This document shows, one piece after another, positions 23,134 to 32,654 of a stretch of 33,217 bases of DNA (the stretch's first letter is position 1; each line of letters begins with the position of its first letter). This DNA is from an uncultured Lachnospiraceae bacterium. GTDB lineage: Bacteria; Bacillota; Clostridia; Lachnospirales; Lachnospiraceae. The notes below the pieces were generated by a model, which was not told where the DNA came from, ran no database searches, and saw only the letters and a list, made by a program, of their open reading frames with translations. The DNA lies in assembly GCA_934418125.1 (NCBI GenBank), contig CAKRWT010000024.1:1-33217 (forward strand), read 5' to 3'. The translations under genes and the position numbers were made by a program.

Positions 23134-25704
23134 TTATTTCCCCAGTCTTCCACAGCACTGTTTATACTTCTTCCCACTGCCACATGGACACGGGTCATTC
23201 GGATATACCTTGGCTTCCATACGTTTTACAGGCCCCTTCTGGACGGTATCGTCCTTATTGGTGCCGGTTACCTTGGCAACCTGCTCTCTCTCAACCTTCT
23301 GTTCAATTCTTACATGGAAGAGCAGTCGTACGGTTTCTTCCTTAATGTTCTGTGTCATCTCATCGAACATCTCATAACCGCTTAACTTATATTCTACCAA
23401 TGGGTCTTTCTGACCATACGCCTGGAGCCCTGCCCCCTGTCTGAGCTGTTCCATATCGTCGATGTGGTCCATCCACTTTCTGTCAATCACCTTTAGCAGA
23501 ATAACCCGCTCAATCTCACGGATAGCTTCCGGTTCCGGGAACTCTGCTTCCTTGCTCTCATACAGCTTCACAGCCTCTTCCTTTAACTGCTGCTTTAAGC
23601 TGTTCTTCTTAGGCTTTAAGACACGCTCCGGCGTTACAGGCTGTAACGGAATCGTTGGCAGAAGCAGGGTGTTCAGCTCATTGTAATTCCACTCAGAGAA
23701 GTCTGTATCATCCCCGATACTGATATCCACACAGTTCTCCGTAATATCGGTAATCATCTTATAAATGGCATCACGCATACTTTCGCCATTCAAAACGCGG
23801 CGTCTTTCATCATAGATGATTTCCCTCTGCTCATTCATAACCTGGTCATATTCCAACAGGCTCTTTCGGATACCGAAGTTGTTATTCTCTATCTTCTTCT
23901 GGGCAGATTCAATCGCCTTAGTCAATGCCTTATGCTGAATCTCCTGTCCTTCCGGAATTCCCAGTGCGTTAAACATGCTAATCATTCTGTCCGAGCCAAA
24001 CAGACGCATTAAATCATCCTCTAAGGAGATATAGAACCGGGATTCACCAGGGTCACCCTGTCGTCCGGAACGTCCACGCAGCTGGTTATCAATACGTCTG
24101 GATTCATGACGCTCTGTACCGATAATCATCAGACCGCCGGCTTCTCTTGCCTCTGTATCCAGCTTAATATCCGTACCACGGCCTGCCATATTGGTTGCAA
24201 TGGTAACCGCGCCGTGTATACCGGCATCTGCTACAATTTCTGCCTCCAGCTCATGGAATTTCGCATTCAACACCTTATGTTCAATGCCATTTTTCTTAAG
24301 TAAACCGCTTAACTCCTCAGAAGAGTCAATGTTAATGGTGCCAACCAGTACCGGCTGTCCCTTTGCGTGTGCTTCCACAACCGCCTGAACGATGGCATTT
24401 AACTTCTCCTTCTTAGTCTTATATACGGCATCCTGATGGTCGATACGGGCTACCGGCTTGTTGGTCGGAATGGTTACAACATCCATACCATAAATATCAC
24501 GGAATTCTTTTTCCTCGGTTAACGCTGTACCTGTCATACCGCATTTCTTATCGAACTTGTTAAAGAAGTTCTGGAAGGTAATGGTTGCCAGGGTTTTGCT
24601 CTCTCTCTTAACCTTTACATGTTCCTTGGCTTCAATCGCCTGATGCAGACCATCCGAATAACGTCTGCCCGGCATAATACGGCCTGTAAACTCATCAACA
24701 ATCATAACCTGGTCATCTTTTACCACATAATCCTGGTCGCGGAACATCAGATTATGGGCACGCAGTGCCAGAATAATATTATGCTGAATTTCCAGGTTCT
24801 CCGGGTCTGCCAGGTTCTCAATCTGGAAGAATCTCTCTACCTTGGCAACACCCTGTTCTGTCAGGTTTACGACTTTATCCTTCTCATTGACAATAAAGTC
24901 GCCGGTTTCTTCTCTCTGTACCCCCATGATGGCATCCATCTTGGTCAGCTCTTCCATGTCTTCCCCACGGACAAGCTGTTTTGCCAGAATATCACAGGCT
25001 TCATAAAGTTTCGTGGATTTACCGCTCTGTCCGGAAATAATCAAAGGCGTTCTTGCCTCATCAATCAATACCGAATCCACCTCATCGATGATGGCATAAT
25101 GCAAATCCCTTAAAACGAGCTGTTCCTTGTAGATAACCATATTATCACGCAGATAATCAAATCCAAGCTCGTTGTTGGTAACGTAAGTAATATCACAGTT
25201 ATAGGCTTCCCTGCGCTCTTCGGCTTTCATATCGTTTAATACCACGCCTACCTTTAAGCCCAGGAATTCATGTACCTGTCCCATCCACTCCGCATCACGC
25301 TTTGCCAGATAGTCGTTGACTGTGACAACATGGACTCCTTTTCCCTCCAGGGCATTCAGATATGCCGGCAGCAGACAGGTCTGTGTCTTACCTTCACCGG
25401 TTCTCATCTCAGCGATTCTGCCCTGATGCAGGATAATACCACCCATCAGCTGAACTCTGTAATGCTCTGTATTCAGAACTCTTCTGGCTGCCTCCCTGAC
25501 CGTTGCATAAGCCTCCGGCAGTAAGTCATCCAGTGTTTCCCCTTCTGTCAGTCGTTTCTTATATTCTTTTGTTTTGTCGCGCAACTGTTCATCTGTCAGT
25601 TCTATCATTGTGGGACGTAAATCTTCAATCTTCTTTACCAGTCCCTGAATACGCTTAATCTCTCTTTCACTATGTGTTCCAAAAACTTTTTGTACTACAC
25701 TCAT
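23134..25704 (-). CDS. secA: preprotein translocase ATPase SecA
   Basis: The 856-aa SecA drives Sec-dependent protein export through SecYEG. It has Walker [15 protein letters not shown] (near residue 102), DEAD-type [16 protein letters not shown], the preprotein cross-linking domain, [46 protein letters not shown] and the helical-scaffold region. The C-terminal linker ends in the SecB/zinc motif [17 protein letters not shown]. The start follows an AGGAAATC ribosome site and an SD-linked hairpin; promoter TTGAAT/TAGAAT is about 70 bp upstream. It precedes prfB by 175 bp without an obvious terminator. Confidence 0.97.
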   Translation of the reverse strand: MSVVQKVFGTHSEREIKRIQGLVKKIEDLRPTMIELTDEQLRDKTKEYKKRLTEGETLDDLLPEAYATVREAARRVLNTEHYRVQLMGGIILHQGRIAEMRTGEGKTQTCLLPAYLNALEGKGVHVVTVNDYLAKRDAEWMGQVHEFLGLKVGVVLNDMKAEERREAYNCDITYVTNNELGFDYLRDNMVIYKEQLVLRDLHYAIIDEVDSVLIDEARTPLIISGQSGKSTKLYEACDILAKQLVRGEDMEELTKMDAIMGVQREETGDFIVNEKDKVVNLTEQGVAKVERFFQIENLADPENLEIQHNIILALRAHNLMFRDQDYVVKDDQVMIVDEFTGRIMPGRRYSDGLHQAIEAKEHVKVKRESKTLATITFQNFFNKFDKKCGMTGTALTEEKEFRDIYGMDVVTIPTNKPVARIDHQDAVYKTKKEKLNAIVQAVVEAHAKGQPVLVGTINIDSSEELSGLLKKNGIEHKVLNAKFHELEAEIVADAGIHGAVTIATNMAGRGTDIKLDTEAREAGGLMIIGTERHESRRIDNQLRGRSGRQGDPGESRFYISLEDDLMRLFGSDRMISMFNALGIPEGQEIQHKALTKAIESAQKKIENNNFGIRKSLLEYDQVMNEQREIIYDERRRVLNGESMRDAIYKMITDITENCVDISIGDDTDFSEWNYNELNTLLLPTIPLQPVTPERVLKPKKNSLKQQLKEEAVKLYESKEAEFPEPEAIREIERVILLKVIDRKWMDHIDDMEQLRQGAGLQAYGQKDPLVEYKLSGYEMFDEMTQNIKEETVRLLFHVRIEQKVEREQVAKVTGTNKDDTVQKGPVKRMEAKVYPNDPCPCGSGKKYKQCCGRLGK

Positions 25705-25709
25705 GATTT

Positions 25710-25735
25710 CCTCGTTTCTGCGTTTCGGTACGCAT
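25710..25735 (-). repeat. structured leader, copy 4: SD-linked hairpin of secA
   Basis: On the minus strand ATGCGTACCGAAACGCAGAA then ACGAGG: TGCGT and ACGCA pair perfectly over 5 bp, followed by the GAGG ribosome site of secA. It differs from copy 3 in loop and arm while keeping pairing, a hint of covariation. Confidence 0.5.
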
Positions 25736-25741
25736 ACATAA

Positions 25742-25767
25742 ATATCACGATATCATAAAATATCACG
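25742..25767 (-). promoter_or_regulatory. direct repeat in the secA leader
   Basis: ATATCACG occurs at 25742-25749 and 25760-25767 (plus-strand orientation), 18 bp apart, around the expected secA transcription start. It might be an operator; no regulator is known to me for this site. Confidence 0.35.
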
Positions 25768-25771
25768 TTAT

Positions 25772-25800
25772 ATTCTAACAGATTTGACAGGTAAATTCAA
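25772..25800 (-). promoter_or_regulatory. promoter of secA
   Basis: TTGAAT (25795-25800), a 17-bp spacer and TAGAAT (25772-25777) are on the minus strand, about 70 bp upstream of the start codon. Expected start near 25765. Confidence 0.75.
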
Positions 25801-25810
25801 CTAAGGCATG

Positions 25811-25838
25811 AAAAAAGGTTCCGCGCCCGCAAACCGGA
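25811..25838 (-). terminator. second candidate terminator after buk
   Basis: TTCCG and CGGAA (minus strand) form a short stem, with GGTTTGCGGGC between, followed by ACC and six T residues. It lies behind the first hairpin at 25861-25891. The T run is good but the stem is short. Confidence 0.5.
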
Positions 25839-25860
25839 AAGACTTCCTTGCCTCCAATAC

Positions 25861-25891
25861 AAAATAGCACCCACCCGCAAGTGAATGCTAT
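25861..25891 (-). terminator. terminator hairpin of the ptb-buk operon
   Basis: ATAGCA (25886-25891 arm) pairs with TGCTAT (25864-25869 arm), extended by G-U and C-G pairs to about 11 bp, followed on the minus strand by TTTTGTATT. It lies 33 bp past the buk stop codon. Confidence 0.65.
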
Positions 25892-25923
25892 CTCGTAATC
25901 CAATCGGAATATTATCTTTGTAA

Positions 25924-26991
25924 TTAGTATACCATAGCTTCTTCTTCGCCGTTTAATACTCTTAAGCCACCCTGTACCAGTGCCAGAAGCTCATCCTCTC
26001 CCGGGTATACTGTCATTGGTGCGATGAAGCCAGCTCTTTCCTTTAAGCCTTCTACAACGGCTTTATCGTAAGCGATACCACCGGTTACGATAATCTGGTC
26101 TACCTTGCCCTTTAAAACACATGCCATAGAGCCGATATCTTTTGCTACCTGCATAATGAAAGCATCGCGTACTTCCGTTGCCTTTGCATCACCGTCTGCT
26201 ACCATCTTCTCTACGTCACGCATATCGTTTGTACCGCAGTAGGCATTAAAGCCACCACCGCCAACGATTTTCTTATAGACTTCCTTCTCTGTATACTGGC
26301 CGGAGAAGCACATTTTAATCAGTGCACCGCTTGGTACTGCACCGGCTCTCTCAGGAGAGAATGCGCCATCGCCGTCCAAAGCATTGAATACATCTACTAC
26401 TTTGCCCTGTTTGTGGGCACCTACGGATACACCACCACCCATGTGAACAACAATCAGGTTCAGGGAATCATAAGCCTTGCCGGCTTCCTTTGCATAACGC
26501 TTTGCAACAGCCTTCTGGTTCAGCGCATGGAACACGCTGGTTCTTGGTAACTCCGGTACGCCGGAATATCTTGCGATGGGTGCTAACTCGTCTACCACGA
26601 CAGGGTCTACGATATAGGAAGGAACACCGATAGAATCACCGATTTCCCTTGCCAGGATACCACCCAGGTTAGAAGCATGCTGTCCCTGTCTTCCAATCTT
26701 CAAATCCTCTAATAAATCATCACTTACTGCGTAAGTACCGCCCGGAATCGGTTTTAACATACCGCCACGGCCTACTACCATATTCAAGGAATTCATATCG
26801 AAATCTTTTTCTTTTAACAGGTTGATAATGATGTCCTTGCGGAAATCCTTCTGGTCTACGATAGATGCATACTGTGCGATTTCCTCGGTAGAATGTCTTA
26901 ACGTTTCCTCAAATAATAAGGTTTCATCTTCAAACACACCAATCTTGGTGGATGTGGAACCCGGATTGATAATTAAGCTTTTTACTGCCAT
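25924..26991 (-). CDS. buk: butyrate kinase
   Basis: Butyrate kinase converts butyryl phosphate + ADP to butyrate + ATP, the energy-yielding last step of the buk route. The 355-aa ASKHA-fold protein begins [18 protein letters not shown] (phosphate-1), has [36 protein letters not shown] and [21 protein letters not shown], all butyrate-kinase patterns. Length is normal. An AAGGGGG ribosome site precedes the ATG, 20 bp after ptb. The pair indicates butyrate production by phosphorylation rather than only by butyryl-CoA:acetate CoA-transferase. Confidence 0.96.
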   Translation of the reverse strand: MAVKSLIINPGSTSTKIGVFEDETLLFEETLRHSTEEIAQYASIVDQKDFRKDIIINLLKEKDFDMNSLNMVVGRGGMLKPIPGGTYAVSDDLLEDLKIGRQGQHASNLGGILAREIGDSIGVPSYIVDPVVVDELAPIARYSGVPELPRTSVFHALNQKAVAKRYAKEAGKAYDSLNLIVVHMGGGVSVGAHKQGKVVDVFNALDGDGAFSPERAGAVPSGALIKMCFSGQYTEKEVYKKIVGGGGFNAYCGTNDMRDVEKMVADGDAKATEVRDAFIMQVAKDIGSMACVLKGKVDQIIVTGGIAYDKAVVEGLKERAGFIAPMTVYPGEDELLALVQGGLRVLNGEEEAMVY

Positions 26992-27011
26992 TTTAAATAC
27001 CCCCTTGTTTC

Positions 27012-27932
27012 CTAGTTCATTTTAGACATTGCTTCTGCTACAACAGCACCTAAAGCAATGGAATTTACCTTTGTTTCAAAATCATCAGAACGGGATGTTA
27101 AGATAACAGGAGCCTTTGTACCTGTTAAGATATTACCATTCTTAACCTGTGCTGTGTGTACCAGTGCCTTGTATACCAGGTTACCTGCATGGATATCCGG
27201 GAAAAGAAGGACATCTGCATCGCCGACAATTTTTCTGCCTTCTGCACCCTTATGCTGTGCGGCTTCCGGGTCGATAGCAAGGTCTAAAGAAAGAGGTCCG
27301 TCTACTACACAGCCGGTAATCTTACCTTCCTCACACATCTTGGTCAACTCTGCTGCTTCTACGGTAACAGGCATCTTAGGATTTACTACTTCTACGGCTG
27401 CCAGTGGTGCTACCTTAGGATTCGGGATACCACATGCATGGCAGATTTCTACAGTATTCTCAATGATGTGCTGCTTGTCTTCCAATGTAGGATAGGTCAT
27501 GAATGCAACATCCGATAAGAATAATAAATGGTCAATACCCTTTATCTCAAATACACATACATGGGATAATACCTTACCGGTTCTTAAACCGACTTCTTTG
27601 TCCAGTACACTCTTTAAGAAAGACTTGGTATCAATCAGACCTTTCATGTACATATCCGCTTTTCCGTTATGTACCAGTTCTACTGCTTTTAATGCTGCAG
27701 CGAAATCATCCTTCTCATCAATGATTTCAAAGTGATTTACGTCAATGCCGGCTTCCTTGGCAACCTCTCTAATCTTGTCTGCGTCTCCAACTAAAACAGC
27801 CTCTGCAATGTTACGTTCCTTGGCTGCCTGTACTGCCTCTAATACAGCTTTGTCCTGTGCAACAGCAACGGCTACTTTCTTTACGCTGCACTCAGATACT
27901 TTCGATAATAAGTCATCAAAACTCTTACTCAT
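27012..27932 (-). CDS. ptb: phosphate butyryltransferase
   Basis: Ptb converts butyryl-CoA + phosphate to butyryl phosphate + CoA, feeding Buk. The 306-aa protein matches the phosphate acyltransferase fold: [58 protein letters not shown], the central [20 protein letters not shown], and [18 protein letters not shown]. The specificity (butyryl rather than acetyl) follows from the buk partner and the short length. AAGGAG lies about 12 bases before the ATG, a rather long spacing. Its own promoter is at 28005-28033. Confidence 0.95.
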   Translation of the reverse strand: MSKSFDDLLSKVSECSVKKVAVAVAQDKAVLEAVQAAKERNIAEAVLVGDADKIREVAKEAGIDVNHFEIIDEKDDFAAALKAVELVHNGKADMYMKGLIDTKSFLKSVLDKEVGLRTGKVLSHVCVFEIKGIDHLLFLSDVAFMTYPTLEDKQHIIENTVEICHACGIPNPKVAPLAAVEVVNPKMPVTVEAAELTKMCEEGKITGCVVDGPLSLDLAIDPEAAQHKGAEGRKIVGDADVLLFPDIHAGNLVYKALVHTAQVKNGNILTGTKAPVILTSRSDDFETKVNSIALGAVVAEAMSKMN

Positions 27933-28004
27933 TTTACCAATCTGCTCCTTTATCTGTTCTGCTCTGTTATGTCCGGTGTGTCTGTAAAAACACCCATCGT
28001 TAAA

Positions 28005-28033
28005 ATAATAACACTATTGTTTTTAAAAATCAA
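28005..28033 (-). promoter_or_regulatory. promoter of ptb-buk
   Basis: TTGATT (28028-28033), a 17-bp spacer and TATTAT (28005-28010) lie on the minus strand, between the AICAR formyltransferase stop codon and ptb. No terminator separates the upstream gene, so read-through is also possible. Confidence 0.7.
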
Positions 28034-28038
28034 TGTGC

Positions 28039-29220
28039 TTAGTGATGGAACAGCCGAATTCCTGTAAAGCACATCGTCATGCCATACTTATTACAGGTTT
28101 CAATCACATTGTCATCACGAACAGAGCCCCCCGGCTGTGCTACGTATTTTACACCGCTCTTATGGGCACGTTCAATGTTATCCCCGAATGGGAAGAACGC
28201 ATCGGAGCCTAAAGAAACACCTGTCATCTGGTCAAGCCAGGCACGTTTCTCTTCTCTGGTAAAAATTTCCGGCTTTACCTTGAAAAATTTCTGCCAGGTA
28301 CCTTCTGCCAGTACATCCATGTAATCTTCACCGATGTATAAGTCAATGGAATTATCCCTGTCAGCACGTCCGATTCCGTCTACAAACTGTAAGCCGAGTA
28401 CCTGGGGTGCCTGACGTAAGAACCAGTTATCCGCCTTGGAACCTGCCAGTCTGGTACAGTGGATTCTGGACTGCTGCCCTGCACCGATACCGATTGCCTG
28501 TCCACCCTTTACATAGCATACAGAATTGGACTGGGTATATTTTAAGGTAATCATGGCAATGGCAAGGTCAATCCTGGCCTGTTCCGGTAAATCCTTTGCT
28601 TCTGTCACGATATTGTCAAAGAACGCATCATCGATTTTCAGTTCATTTCTTCCCTGCTCGAAGCTGATACCATATACCTGTTTTACCTCTGTTGGCGCAG
28701 GCACATAATTTTCATCTATCTGGATGACATTGTAATTGCCCTTTTTCTTTGCCTTGAGAATCTCCAGTGCCTCCGGCTCATAGCCAGGTGCAATGACGCC
28801 ATCGGATACTTCTCTTTTGATGATTTTGGCGGTTGCCACGTCACACACATCGGATAAGGAGATGAAATCTCCAAAAGAACTCATTCTGTCCGCACCTCTT
28901 GCCCTGGCATAGGCGTTGGCAAGGGGAGTAAACTCCATATCCAGATCATCTACCCAGTAAATCTTCTTCTCCACATCCGTCAGGGGAAGACCAACTGCCG
29001 CCCCGGCAGGAGATACATGTTTAAAGGAAGTGGCCGCCGGAAGTCCGGTTGCCTTCTTCAACTCTTTGACTAACTGCCAGCCATTGAAGGCATCCAGGAA
29101 GTTAATGTAACCAGGTCTGCCATTCAGCACCTGAATGGGAAGTTCACTGCCATCTGCCATAAAGATGCGGGATGGTTTCTGATTCGGGTTACAGCCGTAT
29201 TTCAGTTCTAATTCTTTCAT
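28039..29220 (-). CDS. AICAR formyltransferase (stand-alone)
   Basis: The 393-aa protein carries only the formyltransferase half of PurH (5-amino-4-imidazolecarboxamide ribotide to FAICAR with 10-formyl-THF). It starts ELELKYGCNPNQKPSRIF, the AICARFT N-terminal pattern, with TSFKHVSPAGAA holding the catalytic Lys-His pair. It lacks the IMP cyclohydrolase half found in bacterial PurH (about 510-530 aa). Later segments LKYTQSNSVCYVKGGQAIGIGAGQQSRIHC and AQPGGSVRDDNVIETCNKYGM match the family. The cyclohydrolase step is encoded separately just upstream (purO), 18 bp away. The ribosome site AGGAG is eight bases before the ATG. Confidence 0.93.
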   Translation of the reverse strand: MKELELKYGCNPNQKPSRIFMADGSELPIQVLNGRPGYINFLDAFNGWQLVKELKKATGLPAATSFKHVSPAGAAVGLPLTDVEKKIYWVDDLDMEFTPLANAYARARGADRMSSFGDFISLSDVCDVATAKIIKREVSDGVIAPGYEPEALEILKAKKKGNYNVIQIDENYVPAPTEVKQVYGISFEQGRNELKIDDAFFDNIVTEAKDLPEQARIDLAIAMITLKYTQSNSVCYVKGGQAIGIGAGQQSRIHCTRLAGSKADNWFLRQAPQVLGLQFVDGIGRADRDNSIDLYIGEDYMDVLAEGTWQKFFKVKPEIFTREEKRAWLDQMTGVSLGSDAFFPFGDNIERAHKSGVKYVAQPGGSVRDDNVIETCNKYGMTMCFTGIRLFHH

Positions 29221-29238
29221 GGTAGAATCTCCTATCCT

Positions 29239-29952
29239 CTATTTATTTTTATTGATAATACGTGTTTCATAGTTACCTGTTTCGATGTCAATATATCGTA
29301 CAAACAGGGATACCTTATTCTCCTCATTCAGATGACTCCAAATCATCTGGGTAAAGCTGTCGATGTCGCCTTCGATTCCAATTAAGGTTGGCTCTCCTTC
29401 ATAGCTTGGCAGCGGATTGCCATCTCCCATATAAGTATGAATGAAACGTCCCTCACCGGCCACCGGATTCTCGTATGCAAAGGTATAGCGGTTGCATGCC
29501 GAAGGGTCTCCGTTATTACTCTTTAAAATAGACATGGCATAATGATAGCTGCCGTTTTCAATATGCACGATACCGGAAATACGAGGGGTATAATTCGGAG
29601 CATCCGGCTCAAATTCCCTGGTTCTGAGTGCCTGTTCAAAGGTCTGCTGCTTATCCATCAGTTCATAGATGGTATCGGTCTGGTCACCATTTGTCACGAT
29701 AGTCTTGTTGCCCAGAACGCGGACCGGCGCATAGATAATCAGGCTTGGGTCCTCCAATTTGGATGGGTCAAAAGCTTCCGTACGGATACCTTTTCCTTCT
29801 TCTACAAAAACACGGTTTCTGCTGTTGCTGCTTCTTCCCATGATAAAATATGCGGTAACGGCATATTTTCCATCGGCGGAGCGTCCGATTACAATTCCTC
29901 TTCCCGGATAAGCATTTCCTGCCAAATCCTCTGCTAACGAAACTTTCTTCAT
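29239..29952 (-). CDS. purO: IMP cyclohydrolase, PurO type
   Basis: PurO closes FAICAR to IMP, the last step of purine de novo synthesis. It is unrelated to the cyclohydrolase half of PurH. The 237-aa protein contains LAGNAYPGRGIVIGRSADGKYAVTAYFIMGRSSNSRNRVF, NGDQTDTIYELMDKQQTFEQALRTREFEPDAPNYTPRISG, and a C-terminal SLFVRYIDIETGNYETRIINKN. These match the IMP_cyclohyd (PF07826) family best known in archaea and seen in many Clostridia. AGGAGG-type ribosome site GGGAGGAAAG precedes the ATG, 17 bp after the c-di-GMP gene. It stands directly before the stand-alone formyltransferase. Confidence 0.9.
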   Translation of the reverse strand: MKKVSLAEDLAGNAYPGRGIVIGRSADGKYAVTAYFIMGRSSNSRNRVFVEEGKGIRTEAFDPSKLEDPSLIIYAPVRVLGNKTIVTNGDQTDTIYELMDKQQTFEQALRTREFEPDAPNYTPRISGIVHIENGSYHYAMSILKSNNGDPSACNRYTFAYENPVAGEGRFIHTYMGDGNPLPSYEGEPTLIGIEGDIDSFTQMIWSHLNEENKVSLFVRYIDIETGNYETRIINKNK

Positions 29953-29969
29953 GTTCTTTCCTCCCTCGT

Positions 29970-32594
29970 TTACATGTATTTCTTCTCAAAAGCACCCTGG
30001 GGCATAGGCTTGTCAAAATAATATCCCTGAATCATTCTGACCTTCATACCTGCCAGGACATCATATTGCTGTTTTGTTTCGATTCCCTCGACACAGATAG
30101 ATACCCCGATAGCATCTGCCAAATCGGATACCATCTTGATAAAAGACTTGGAGTAAGCATCCTCTGCCAAATCCTTTACAAAGCTCTGGTCTACCTTGAT
30201 TACATCAAATGGTAATTCCCTGATATGGCTTAAAGAGGAATAACCGGTTCCAAAATCATCCAGGGCAATCCGCACACCAAGGCTCTTAATCTCTTCCAGA
30301 ATTTCCTTCATTCTTTCCAGGTCATTGATGGCTAATCCTTCCGTTACTTCCAAAGTAAGATTATGGGGATTTAACCCACTGTCTTTTAATGTGGATTCTA
30401 TCATTTCCACAATATCCGGCTGTAACAGCTGCACAACCGACAGGTTTACGTTAATCTTATAAGTTGGATGTCCGTTATCATTCCACCGCTTACATTCTTT
30501 GCATGCTTCCCGTAATACGTGATTGCCAATGGGATTAATCAGTCCCAGATACTCAGCCAGCGGAATGAAATCTACCGGCGACATAAAGCCCATGGTTTCA
30601 CTGTTCCAGCGAATCAGTGCCTCCGCTCCTGCACACTTATTTCCTTCCTGAATATCAATAATCGGCTGATAATACACCTGGAATTCCTTGCAGCCGTTTA
30701 ATGCCGCATCACGCATGTTCTTTTCCATATCCAGACGTTTGTTCGAATCAGATTTAATGCTGCTTGTATAGGTGGCCACCCGGTTTTTGCCGGATTTCTT
30801 TGCCTCATACATGGCAATATCCGCTTTCTTGATTAAATCCGCTACCACATCACCAGCTTCCGGAAAATGTACAACCCCCATACTCATGGTGCAATAATAA
30901 TCAGAATCCTTCAAAAACCAGGGTTTGCTGAATACCGATTTTACCCCTTCCACAATCTGGTTAAAGGTGTGGAACTGATTCGGTGGTACAATAATGACAA
31001 ATTCATCTCCCCCCATGCGGTAACAGGAATTCTGAATTCCCGGCACACTCTGCATACCATGGGCAATCGATTTTAACAGGATATCTCCATACTGATGTCC
31101 CAGACTGTCATTGATATGCTTAAAATCATCTAAGTCCATGTAAAGAACAGCACCCTGCCCATTCTCTTTCTTTGCCCAGTCAATGTATTTTGCCAAATCT
31201 CTTTCACAGCACATTCTGTTATAAAGTCCAGTTAAGAAATCCGTGTATGCCTGTCTTTCTATCTTCTGCTGATACATCTTCTTTTCGGTTACATCATAGA
31301 TGGAACACATCAGCACCTTTCTGCCGTCTACCCAGGTAATCTTCTTATAAAATAAATCATACCAGTATCCGGTATCCTCCAGGCAAAGTTCCACACTTCC
31401 ACTATCACTGTTCTCCGGAATCTTACTCTCGAAAATAGAAGATAACAGATTCCGGTCAAGCTCCTGTTGGAAACTGTTGCGCAAGCTTTGGTTTACAAAC
31501 AGGATTCTGTCACTCTCCCTGTCTCTGACATAGATAGAGCTTCCCACATTGTTAAGCACTTCCTCCAACACCGCGTAAGAACCCACCAGAGAATTCTGTT
31601 GGATTCTTCTTGTCACGATACTCTGTAAAAGCTTTACGGAATCGTTCAGAAACTTGATTTCATCAATCTCCCAGATCCGTGCAGACTTTTTAACTTCAAA
31701 GCAGGCATACATGCTGAGTTTACCTTTCAGGGTAATCGGTAAGGCCACCAGTGCACGGACACCGGCCTTCTCCATATCTGCTTTGTATTTTCTGACATCA
31801 CTGTCAGCAGAAAGCACCAATGGCTTTCTGTGCATCAGATAAGATGGTCTTGACTGGTTCTTCGTCTGTTCAAATTCTGAAACGCTGCCCTCTGCATTCC
31901 ATTCAGCAATGACATTAATGGTTCTGGCTTCTTCTGTCTCTATCTCACACAGATATGCCCCATCTATTTGCAGATAATTTCCTACGATATGCAATACCCG
32001 CAGTAAAATCTGCTCTATCGGGTCATCGCAATCTAACATCTGTACGATTTCAGTTGTGGCTGCGGTTCTCTCAAGCACAGCTTCCATCTCTTCCTGGGAA
32101 AACTGACTCCTTCTTCTTTCTGCCCTGGCAGCTTCCGCAGACATTTTCCCGCCGATGATATGATGGCTTGCTTCCCGCAACAGGTCTAATGCCTGTCCTA
32201 ACTTACGTTCTTTGATATGGTAGGCAAACTGTGTGGCAACACCTGATGCATCCGTACCATAATCTTCCAATACTGCGCAGACCAGCCAGGTAATAACCGG
32301 TTTCCCACCATCTTTTACACAAACCGCGGCATACTTGACTGCCTCTATCCCGGTATCCTCTATTGCCTGGTCTTCCAGACTGCTCTCTGTCAGTCTGTTT
32401 ACCAATGCCTGAAACTGTTCCCCCGAAACAATCTCAGAAAGTTTTTCCACATCCTGTCTGGGTCCTGACATCTGCGTTACCTTCTGCCCCACGCTGTCTA
32501 CACAATAAATATAAAGTCCTGCCGCAGCGCAAAATTCATCCTGTAACTTCTTCAGCTCCTCACCATCCAGGATTTTGTTATAAATAACTTCCAT
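29970..32594 (-). CDS. PocR-GAF-PAS-GGDEF-EAL c-di-GMP protein
   Basis: This 874-aa signalling protein has, in order, a PocR-like sensory domain (about 5-140: LQDEFCAAAGLYIYCVDSVGQ), a GAF-like domain (180-330), a PAS-like domain (335-440), GGDEF (about 450-610) and EAL (625-870). GGDEF is intact (RMGGDEF, about 526-532) but without an RxxD inhibitory site at the expected distance. The phosphodiesterase core is intact: EAL (about 658-660), NVNLSV, LEVTEGL, DDFGTG, KVDQSF and EGIE. Thus it should degrade c-di-GMP and may also synthesise it or bind GTP as a regulator. No transmembrane helix is seen, so it senses a cytosolic cue. The start at 32594 follows GGGGAG; the upstream Met lies inside the guaB terminator. 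It begins the purO-ptb row. Confidence 0.92.
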   Translation of the reverse strand: MEVIYNKILDGEELKKLQDEFCAAAGLYIYCVDSVGQKVTQMSGPRQDVEKLSEIVSGEQFQALVNRLTESSLEDQAIEDTGIEAVKYAAVCVKDGGKPVITWLVCAVLEDYGTDASGVATQFAYHIKERKLGQALDLLREASHHIIGGKMSAEAARAERRRSQFSQEEMEAVLERTAATTEIVQMLDCDDPIEQILLRVLHIVGNYLQIDGAYLCEIETEEARTINVIAEWNAEGSVSEFEQTKNQSRPSYLMHRKPLVLSADSDVRKYKADMEKAGVRALVALPITLKGKLSMYACFEVKKSARIWEIDEIKFLNDSVKLLQSIVTRRIQQNSLVGSYAVLEEVLNNVGSSIYVRDRESDRILFVNQSLRNSFQQELDRNLLSSIFESKIPENSDSGSVELCLEDTGYWYDLFYKKITWVDGRKVLMCSIYDVTEKKMYQQKIERQAYTDFLTGLYNRMCCERDLAKYIDWAKKENGQGAVLYMDLDDFKHINDSLGHQYGDILLKSIAHGMQSVPGIQNSCYRMGGDEFVIIVPPNQFHTFNQIVEGVKSVFSKPWFLKDSDYYCTMSMGVVHFPEAGDVVADLIKKADIAMYEAKKSGKNRVATYTSSIKSDSNKRLDMEKNMRDAALNGCKEFQVYYQPIIDIQEGNKCAGAEALIRWNSETMGFMSPVDFIPLAEYLGLINPIGNHVLREACKECKRWNDNGHPTYKINVNLSVVQLLQPDIVEMIESTLKDSGLNPHNLTLEVTEGLAINDLERMKEILEEIKSLGVRIALDDFGTGYSSLSHIRELPFDVIKVDQSFVKDLAEDAYSKSFIKMVSDLADAIGVSICVEGIETKQQYDVLAGMKVRMIQGYYFDKPMPQGAFEKKYM

Positions 32595-32610
32595 CCAAAG
32601 ATTCTCCCCT

Positions 32611-32648
32611 AGTAAAATTCCCAAGAAGATGTTTCCTCTTGGGAATTT
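32611..32648 (-). terminator. hairpin after guaB
   Basis: A perfect 12-bp stem AAATTCCCAAGA/TCTTGGGAATTT with a 10-nt loop is followed on the minus strand by a short T tract (TTTTAC) right after the guaB stop. On the plus strand the tail TTTCTATTTTTATTC would also serve as a terminator, but no plus gene ends here. The T tract is short for the minus direction, so some read-through into the c-di-GMP gene is likely. Confidence 0.75.
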
Positions 32649-32654
32649 CTATTT

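Noticed and set aside
24619..25113. A 164-codon plus-strand frame antisense to secA
   Set aside because: It mirrors conserved SecA motifs on the other strand and has no start context.
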